DNA of 64,000 bases from Cyanobium sp. PLM2.Bin73 (GTDB taxonomy: Bacteria; Cyanobacteriota; Cyanobacteriia; PCC-6307; Cyanobiaceae): the NCBI GenBank assembly GCA_007694915.1, contig REEV01000066.1, forward strand, positions 62,001 to 126,000, given 5' to 3'. Under the pieces are notes generated by a model. The model was not told the DNA's origin and did no database searches. It saw nothing but the letters and a program-made list of their open reading frames with translations. Below, in pieces: positions 54,198 to 60,547 of the stretch. Within the stretch, counting starts at the first letter, position 1; the number at the start of each line of letters is the position of its first letter. The position numbers and the translations under genes are program-made.

Positions 54198-54310
54198 GGT
54201 CTTTGAAGGGCGTCGGGGGTCCAAGGTATCGATGCCCCCCGGCAGCGTCGAGGGCGGCCGCGGCGGGAACTGTCCTCCCCGATCAGGTCCGGGTGGACGG
54301 TCAGAAGGCC

Positions 54311-54883
54311 TCAGGGTGGCGGCTGGGCGATCGGCAGCATCAGCCGCAGCAGCAGGGGCGTGACGATCAACACCGTGATCAGGCGCAGGGCATGCAGCAG
54401 GGCCACGGCGGCGCCAACGCCGAACTCGGCCCCGGCCAGGCTCATGCCGGTGATGCCCCCCGGGGCGGAGCCCAGCAGGGCGATCACCGGATCGATCCCC
54501 AGCAGGCGGCTGCACACCAGGGCCACGGCCAGTCCGGCCAGCACCAGCGTGCTGGTGATCAACAGGGCGGGCCGCCACAGCTGACGCAGATCCACCAGGG
54601 CGGCGGCGCTGATGCTGGTGCCGATCACCGTGCCGATGGCGATCTCCAGGGCCGTGCGGGTGCCCGCCGGCCACTGGGCCGGCTCCAGGCGGCCAGTGGC
54701 GCTCACCAGCCCGGCGGCCAGCAGCGCTCCCGCCAGGGGCGCGGCCGGCAGACCACTGCGCAGGGCCAGCAGACCACCGGCCGTCCCTGCCAGGGCGTAG
54801 AGCAGCAGGGTTGCGGGCACCACCATCTCCCCATCATCGCCAGGCCCGTCAGGGGTGCGGAGGGCGTGGGGATGTGTTGTCAT
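54311..54883 (-). CDS. AbrB-type membrane protein, single-unit form
   Basis: GLLALRSGLPAAPLAGALLAAGLVSATGRLEP...LLGSAPGGITGMSLAGAEFGVGAAVALLHALRLITVLI. Confidence 0.78.
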   Translation of the reverse strand: MTTHPHALRTPDGPGDDGEMVVPATLLLYALAGTAGGLLALRSGLPAAPLAGALLAAGLVSATGRLEPAQWPAGTRTALEIAIGTVIGTSISAAALVDLRQLWRPALLITSTLVLAGLAVALVCSRLLGIDPVIALLGSAPGGITGMSLAGAEFGVGAAVALLHALRLITVLIVTPLLLRLMLPIAQPPP

Positions 54884-54906
54884 CGGCTGCAGCGCATCGC
54901 CCCCCC

Positions 54907-55272
54907 ATGGCCACCCCTTCCGTGTCCTTCCGGATCACCCGCAGCACTGAAGATCTGGCACAGACCACCCATGCCCTCTCTCAGCGGCTGGTGAAGCTCG
55001 AGCAACGCCTTGAAGGGCTGGAACGTCAGCTCAGCGTGGCCCTGGAGCGTCGCGAGCAGCACGACCCCGACGAGCTCAGCAGCCTGGAAACCGTGGAACA
55101 ACTGCTGTCGGACTGCCGACTGTTGCTGGGGCTGGATGATCAGCAGCCTGGCCTGGGCGATGGGGCTCTCGATGAGGCCTCCGCGCCTGTCCTGGCCGGC
55201 CTGGAGGGCCAGGCTGAACCCTGCGACGACTGGGGAGATGACAGCGCAGAGGATCCGGCCCAGGCGGCCTGA
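54907..55272 (+). CDS. Hypothetical coiled-coil protein
   Basis: TTHALSQRLVKLEQRLEGLERQLSVALERREQ. Confidence 0.6.
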   Translation: MATPSVSFRITRSTEDLAQTTHALSQRLVKLEQRLEGLERQLSVALERREQHDPDELSSLETVEQLLSDCRLLLGLDDQQPGLGDGALDEASAPVLAGLEGQAEPCDDWGDDSAEDPAQAA

Positions 55273-55330
55273 TCACCAGCGCTCTCGCCTTCGGGGCTTG
55301 CTGCTGCCAAAATGGGAAGAAAGTGAGCGC

Positions 55331-55573
55331 ATGACATTCCCCACTTCCGCCCACACCACTCCCGGTCACCCCAGTGGCTCTCACCGCGGCGGCTCACCCA
55401 CCTGCACGAACGCGGCTCCTCCGATCTCCCGCAGCGATGAAGGGGATCATCAACTGGAGAAGTTGCAATTTGCTCTCGCGATTGCCCTGACCAGGGGTGA
55501 CCGTCAGCGGGAACAGCTGTTGCGTGAACAGATCGCCGCCCTGGGCGGCTACTGCGAAGAACCCGGCACCTGA
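55331..55573 (+). CDS. Small hypothetical protein
   Basis: C-terminal helix EGDHQLEKLQFALAIALTRGDRQREQLLREQIAALGG. Confidence 0.5.
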   Translation: MTFPTSAHTTPGHPSGSHRGGSPTCTNAAPPISRSDEGDHQLEKLQFALAIALTRGDRQREQLLREQIAALGGYCEEPGT

Positions 55574-55952
55574 CGTTCATTCCGTCTGAGCCGCCGCAGG
55601 GTCGACCGGCCCGGTTCGATCGGTTCTCCTCTACCGGTCGATCGGTATGGCCCTGGTGACAGCCTGCTTGCTTTGATGACTCGACATAAGGCCAAAGTGC
55701 AGATCCTAGTCCTGGGACTACCCCAGGACGTTTCCGCCGGTCTTAAGCCTGCAGTCCTGCGGGTTCATGGTCTGGAGCCATGGAGGATTAAGGCCACTAT
55801 CGCTACGCTCATCGGGCCGGGATCAGATGCGGCCGGTTCAGGCTCTCGTTCTCTTGCCTTCCATCGTGACCACAACCACCCTGCCCTCTTCACGTCCCAG
55901 GCCCGCAATCGCTGTTGCTTCAGCTGCCGTTCAGGGCGATCGCGATCAGAAG

Positions 55953-56120
55953 ATGGAACTCAAGGCCCGCATCCGAGAACTCGACAACCAGGCCAGGGCT
56001 GCCGCTGCCGCCGGCGAGATTGAACAGTCGGCGAGGGCAATCCTGGCGGCCTTGGACTGTGAACGCCGCCTGGCGGCCACCGGGCCCCAGGTGCTGCAGC
56101 TGATCAAACCCCGCGCCTGA
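55953..56120 (+). CDS. Small hypothetical protein
   Basis: MELKARIRELDNQARAAAAAGEIEQSARAILAALDCERRLAATGPQVLQLIKPRA; helical, protein-like. Confidence 0.5.
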   Translation: MELKARIRELDNQARAAAAAGEIEQSARAILAALDCERRLAATGPQVLQLIKPRA

Positions 56121-56266
56121 GCCAGGCGCCCCATGCGTTTGGTCGTCCCCTCATCCAGCGGGCGGCCTCAGCGGTAGTCAGGGCGTTCCCGTCGCGCTCG
56201 CGCCACTCACGGTGTTCCCCACAGACTGGGAATGCAGCGAGCCTGCTGATTCGTCCTTGACGCCCC

Positions 56267-58453
56267 ATGGTGTGCCCACCCATCACCGGCGCGGTTCAGG
56301 AAGGGGACAGGCGGGTCTCGTTCTTCAGCAGACGCTGGGTGTTCTGGTTGGCGATCCTGCCTCCCCTGGCCGCCCTTGTCCTGCTCAAGTTCGCGGATGG
56401 CGGTGCACCGGTCTGGATGCCATCCCTGCTGGTGCTGGCCTGGGTTCTATGGCTGCGCCGCCGCCCTGAGGCCAGCCTGCCCATGGCCGCGCGCCGCAGC
56501 GCCATCGCCCTGATCGTGCTGCTCAGCCTCGGCTACCTCGCCTGGCGCGCCACCAGCACCCTCAACCTGAGCACGCCGCTGGCCACGGCCATCAGTCTCA
56601 CAATGCTGGCGGCGGAAACCAGCCTGCTCGGCCATGGCCTGCTGCAGCTGCTGCTGGCCTGGTTCCGCGAGCCGCCGGTGGCCCGCGAGGCGGAGCAGGC
56701 GGCCCAGCGGCTGGCCCAGCGCTGGACCCACGATCTCCGGGCCCTGCCCGCCGTCGATGTGCTCGTGACCAGTTGCGGTGAGCCGCTGGAGCTGGTGGAG
56801 CGCACCCTGGGCGGCTGCCTGGCCATGGCCTACCCGCGCTTCTCGGTGTGGTTGCTCGACGACGCGGCCCGCCCGGAGCTGGAGAGGCTCTGCTCCCGGC
56901 TGGGCTGCCGCTACCGCAGCCGGGTCGAGCGCCACCAGGCGAAGGCCGGCAACCTCAACCATGTGCTGCCGGAGCTGGATGGCGATCTGCTGGCGGTGTT
57001 CGACGCCGATGTGGTGCCTCAGCACGACTTTTTGGCCCGCTGTGTGGGCCTGTTCGACGATCCGCGGGTGGCACTGGTTCAGACCCCCCAGAGCTACATG
57101 AACGCCGATCCTGTGATCCGCAATCTGGGCCTCGAGCGCTGGCTGATGCCGGATGAGGAGCACTTCTACCGCTGGATCGAGCCCGTTCGTCAGGGGGTGG
57201 GTGCCGTGGTGTGCGCCGGCACGTCCTTCGTGATGCGCCGCCTGGCGCTGCTGCAGGTGGGCGGGTTTGAAACGGCCACCTCCTCGGAGGACCTGGCCAC
57301 CGGGATCCGGCTCAGTGCCGCCGGCTGCCGCTGCGTTTATCTCAACGAGAAGCTCAGTGCAGGCCTGGCACCTCCCACCATTGCGGCGATGGCCCGGCAG
57401 CGCAGCCGCTGGGCCAGCGGCACGCTGCAGATCCTGCGCACCTCAGCCAGCCCGCTCACCATCGCCGGGCTTTCCCCGCTGCAGCGCCTGGCCTACCTGG
57501 AGGGAATCCTGCACTGGTTGAGCGTGCTGCCCCAGCTGTGCCTTCTGCTGCTGCCGCTCAGCTTCGGGGTGTTGCGGGTGCCGCCCCTGCTGCTGCGCGA
57601 TGACGGCTGGCTGACGCTGGCCCTGCCCATGGTGCTGGCCCAGCTGCTGCTGGTGCGCTGGTTCAGCCGCGGATCCCGCTCGGCTCTGCTGCCTGAGCTC
57701 TACCGCTGGGTGTTTCTGGCGCCGCTGCTGCACGCCGTGCTGAGCACCCTGGCGGGGCGGCCCCGGCGCTTCCGCGTCACGCCCAAGACGGCATCGCCGC
57801 AACGCCGGATGCCGGCAGCCGCCCTGGCGATCCCGCTCGTCGCTCTGCTGGCCCTGCAGCTGTTCAATCTCCAGCTGCTGCTGCGGGGGGGCGCTCCCGC
57901 CCTGCCCCTGGTGTGGAGTGGCCTGGCGATGCTCAGCCTGCTGGCAGCCCTGCGGGCCTGCTGGGATCGGCCTGCCAGTGGCGTGGAGGTGTGGTTCCAG
58001 CCCATCGCTGGCCAGGTGTGGCTCGAGCAGCACGGCCGGCGCTGGCCGGCCCGGCTCACGGCCATCAGTGAACAGGGGCTTGAACTCGCCTGGCGGCTTG
58101 TTGACCATCCCGGCCCCGGACCAGACCTGCAGCGGCCCCTGTCCCTTCTGAGTCCGGCACTGACCGGGAACGACTGGCCGCTGCAGGCCCAGCGCCTGGA
58201 GCGCCGCGGTGAGCAGATGCGGCTGGGGGCCGGCTGGCTGGGCCAATCAACCGCCGCGCGTGAACGGCGCCTGAGCCTGCTCTACCGCCAGGGCGGTCGC
58301 TGGCCGGTGCGGCAGGCCCCCAGGGAACCCCTGGCGCTGCTGGCGGTGCTGGTGGCCCTGTTGCGTCCCCTGCCGGCGCAGGGCTGGTTCCGGCGCAGCG
58401 CCCTGCCCATCCAGTTGGCGCCGGCGGCCGCGGTGCCCGAGCTGGTGGGTTGA
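56267..58453 (+). CDS. Membrane glycosyltransferase family 2, cellulose synthase (CesA/BcsA)-like, with PilZ-like C-terminal region
   Basis: VDVLVTSCGEPLELVERTL, LLAVFDADVVPQHDFL, ATSSEDLATGIRL, MARQRSRWASGTLQIL (Q/RxxRW), multiple TM segments. Confidence 0.9.
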   Translation: MVCPPITGAVQEGDRRVSFFSRRWVFWLAILPPLAALVLLKFADGGAPVWMPSLLVLAWVLWLRRRPEASLPMAARRSAIALIVLLSLGYLAWRATSTLNLSTPLATAISLTMLAAETSLLGHGLLQLLLAWFREPPVAREAEQAAQRLAQRWTHDLRALPAVDVLVTSCGEPLELVERTLGGCLAMAYPRFSVWLLDDAARPELERLCSRLGCRYRSRVERHQAKAGNLNHVLPELDGDLLAVFDADVVPQHDFLARCVGLFDDPRVALVQTPQSYMNADPVIRNLGLERWLMPDEEHFYRWIEPVRQGVGAVVCAGTSFVMRRLALLQVGGFETATSSEDLATGIRLSAAGCRCVYLNEKLSAGLAPPTIAAMARQRSRWASGTLQILRTSASPLTIAGLSPLQRLAYLEGILHWLSVLPQLCLLLLPLSFGVLRVPPLLLRDDGWLTLALPMVLAQLLLVRWFSRGSRSALLPELYRWVFLAPLLHAVLSTLAGRPRRFRVTPKTASPQRRMPAAALAIPLVALLALQLFNLQLLLRGGAPALPLVWSGLAMLSLLAALRACWDRPASGVEVWFQPIAGQVWLEQHGRRWPARLTAISEQGLELAWRLVDHPGPGPDLQRPLSLLSPALTGNDWPLQAQRLERRGEQMRLGAGWLGQSTAARERRLSLLYRQGGRWPVRQAPREPLALLAVLVALLRPLPAQGWFRRSALPIQLAPAAAVPELVG

Positions 58454-58506
58454 GGGCAATCCGAACGGGAGTGCTGGCGGTAGACAGCACGGTTGCCATT
58501 CGGTTC

Positions 58507-58713
58507 ATGCCTTCCCTCTCTTCCCGCCTGCGCTCCGGCCTGGCCGTCGCGGCCCTGTCCGCCGCTGCCCTCACCCTTCCCGCCTGCGCCGGCCTCTGCG
58601 GACCCCGCGGGGGTTGTGGGGGCAAGCAGGAACAAAAGGCCGGCGGCTGTGCGGCGGGCAAGAAGGGCGGTTGTGGTGCGGCGAAAGCCGGTGGCTGCGG
58701 CCCTGCCCAGTAG
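58507..58713 (+). CDS. 68-aa Cys/Gly-rich putative lipoprotein (candidate metal-binding peptide)
   Basis: MPSLSSRLRSGLAVAALSAAALTLPACAGLCGPRGGCGGKQEQKAGGCAAGKKGGCGAAKAGGCGPAQ; four GGC motifs, last three spaced Cx7Cx7C. Confidence 0.75.
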   Translation: MPSLSSRLRSGLAVAALSAAALTLPACAGLCGPRGGCGGKQEQKAGGCAAGKKGGCGAAKAGGCGPAQ

Positions 58714-58716
58714 CCC

Positions 58717-59355
58717 ATGCGCCAGCGCTACCAGGCCGGTTGCCGCAGCCTCCGCCACTGGCTCAGGGTCAACGAGCAGCATGGCTCGCTGGTTCGCGCC
58801 TGCACCGGCGACGGGGTGGTGCTGGCCGAGCGCCATTACCCCGAAGACGACTGGCGTGATCCGCGCGGCGGCGGCCAGGCCTACTACCACTGCCACCGGC
58901 CCGGCGCTGAGCACGGCCATCTGCATCTGTTCATGCGCGCCGAGCCCGGCGCCGAGCTCACCCATCTGCTGGCCATCGGCCTCGATCCGCGGGGATTGCC
59001 GCTCAGCCTGTTCACCGTGAATCGTTGGGTGGCCAAGGATGCCTGGTTGCCGGCTGGCCCGTGCGCCGAACTGGTGCAGCGCTTCAGCCTGGCGGGCAGC
59101 GACGCCCACCCCCGCTTCAGCGGCTGGCTGGAGCAGTTCCTGCGCTTCTATGCGCGGACGATCGAGGCCCTGCTGCTGCAGCGTGACCGGGCCCTGGCGG
59201 CCCGGGACGGTTCGCTGGAGCAGGCCCTCGAGAACCGTGACCTGGAGATCCCCAGCCAGGTGGCCATCGACTGGGGCGCCGATCTCGATGCCGTGCAGCA
59301 GCAGTGGCGAGCCCACGGGGAGCAGCTGCGGTTCAGCAGCAGGAGCCGCTCGTAG
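58717..59355 (+). CDS. Conserved protein with His-rich motif (DUF6969-like)
   Basis: YYHCHRPGAEHGHLHLFMR, HLLAIGLDPRGLPLSLFTVNRWV; family assignment from memory. Confidence 0.65.
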   Translation: MRQRYQAGCRSLRHWLRVNEQHGSLVRACTGDGVVLAERHYPEDDWRDPRGGGQAYYHCHRPGAEHGHLHLFMRAEPGAELTHLLAIGLDPRGLPLSLFTVNRWVAKDAWLPAGPCAELVQRFSLAGSDAHPRFSGWLEQFLRFYARTIEALLLQRDRALAARDGSLEQALENRDLEIPSQVAIDWGADLDAVQQQWRAHGEQLRFSSRSRS

Positions 59356-60487
59356 CGCTGGCTGCTGCTGGTGAGACAATGGTCCCCGAGGCCGATCCAT
59401 CGAAGGGCATGGCCGTGCCGCAGCCCTCGAACAGGCCGTAGTGGCGGCTGAAATCGCCGATGAAGCTGAAGTGGGGTGCCAGCCGGCTGTCGGCCAGCAT
59501 CCGGAAGGTGTTGCCGCACACCGGAAACACCCTGCCGGCCTCAATCCAGTGGTGCTTGTCGAAGGGCAGGGCGTGGGGGTGTTCGGCGATGGTGCCGCGG
59601 TAGATCACCGCCTGGCCGTGGTCTTCGCAGGCGTCCTCCAGCTCGGGGATGGAGAACAGGCGGTAGGTGGCGGAGAAGAAGCGGATGGCGCCGGTGCGGG
59701 CGGCCAGCTCCGGGTCGGTGATCTCCAGGGGCCGGTCGCTCACCAGGCGGGGGTCGGCGAAGCCGGCCTGGCGGGCCAGGCGCAGGAAGTCGTTCCAGTA
59801 GAGGGCCCCGCTGAGGCATTCGCCGTAGAGCACCGGATCGTGGCGCAGCGCCTCGGGCACGCGCCGGTCGGCGTACACGTCGGCGAAGAAGAACTCACCG
59901 CCGCTCTTGAGCAGGCGCCGCACCCCGCTGAGCACGGCCAGCTTGTCGGCCGAGAGGTTCACCACGCAGTTGGAGATCACCAGATCGAAGCTGCCCGGCT
60001 CCAGGGGCAGCTGCTCGAGCTGCTCGATGCGGCCCTCCATGAGCGTCACGTTGGCGAAGCCGAACTGCTCGGCGTGGTGTTGCTGGTGCCGGCGGGCCAC
60101 CGCCAGCTGCTCCGGGGTCATGTCGACGCCCACCACGGCGCCGCTGGCGCCCACCAGCTGGGCCAGCAGGTACACATCCCTGCCACTGCCGCAGCCCAGG
60201 TCCAGCACCCGCAGGCCCTCCAGCAGCGGCGGCACCACCAGTCCGCAGCCGTAGTAGCGCGCCAACACTTCGGGGTGGATGCGGGCCAGCAGGGGCCGCA
60301 GCGCTGCGGGCACGCTGCTGGCGTCGCAGCAGGCGTCGGTGCGCAGGTCGGCGCTGCTGCTCAGGGTGGCGCCGTAGTACTCCTGCACGCCGCGGCTGAG
60401 GTCGGGGCTGCTGGTGTCAGGGGTGCTGGTGTCGGGGCCGCAGCAGCTGGTGCCGATGGGGGTGGTGATCTCGGTGCTGCTGGACAT
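59333..60487 (-). CDS. arsM: SAM-dependent methyltransferase, arsenite methyltransferase (ArsM)-like
   Basis: YYGATLSSSADLRTDACC, LDLGCGSGRDVYLLAQLVG, DLVISNCVVNLSADK, EFFFADVYADRRVP, C-terminal SGSCC. Confidence 0.85.
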   Translation of the reverse strand: MSSSTEITTPIGTSCCGPDTSTPDTSSPDLSRGVQEYYGATLSSSADLRTDACCDASSVPAALRPLLARIHPEVLARYYGCGLVVPPLLEGLRVLDLGCGSGRDVYLLAQLVGASGAVVGVDMTPEQLAVARRHQQHHAEQFGFANVTLMEGRIEQLEQLPLEPGSFDLVISNCVVNLSADKLAVLSGVRRLLKSGGEFFFADVYADRRVPEALRHDPVLYGECLSGALYWNDFLRLARQAGFADPRLVSDRPLEITDPELAARTGAIRFFSATYRLFSIPELEDACEDHGQAVIYRGTIAEHPHALPFDKHHWIEAGRVFPVCGNTFRMLADSRLAPHFSFIGDFSRHYGLFEGCGTAMPFDGSASGTIVSPAAASATSGSCC

Positions 60488-60547
60488 GGGTGTTGGAGGA
60501 ACTTGGTGGGCGAACGGCCTGCTTGCGCCGATGCTGGCGCTGTGGGC

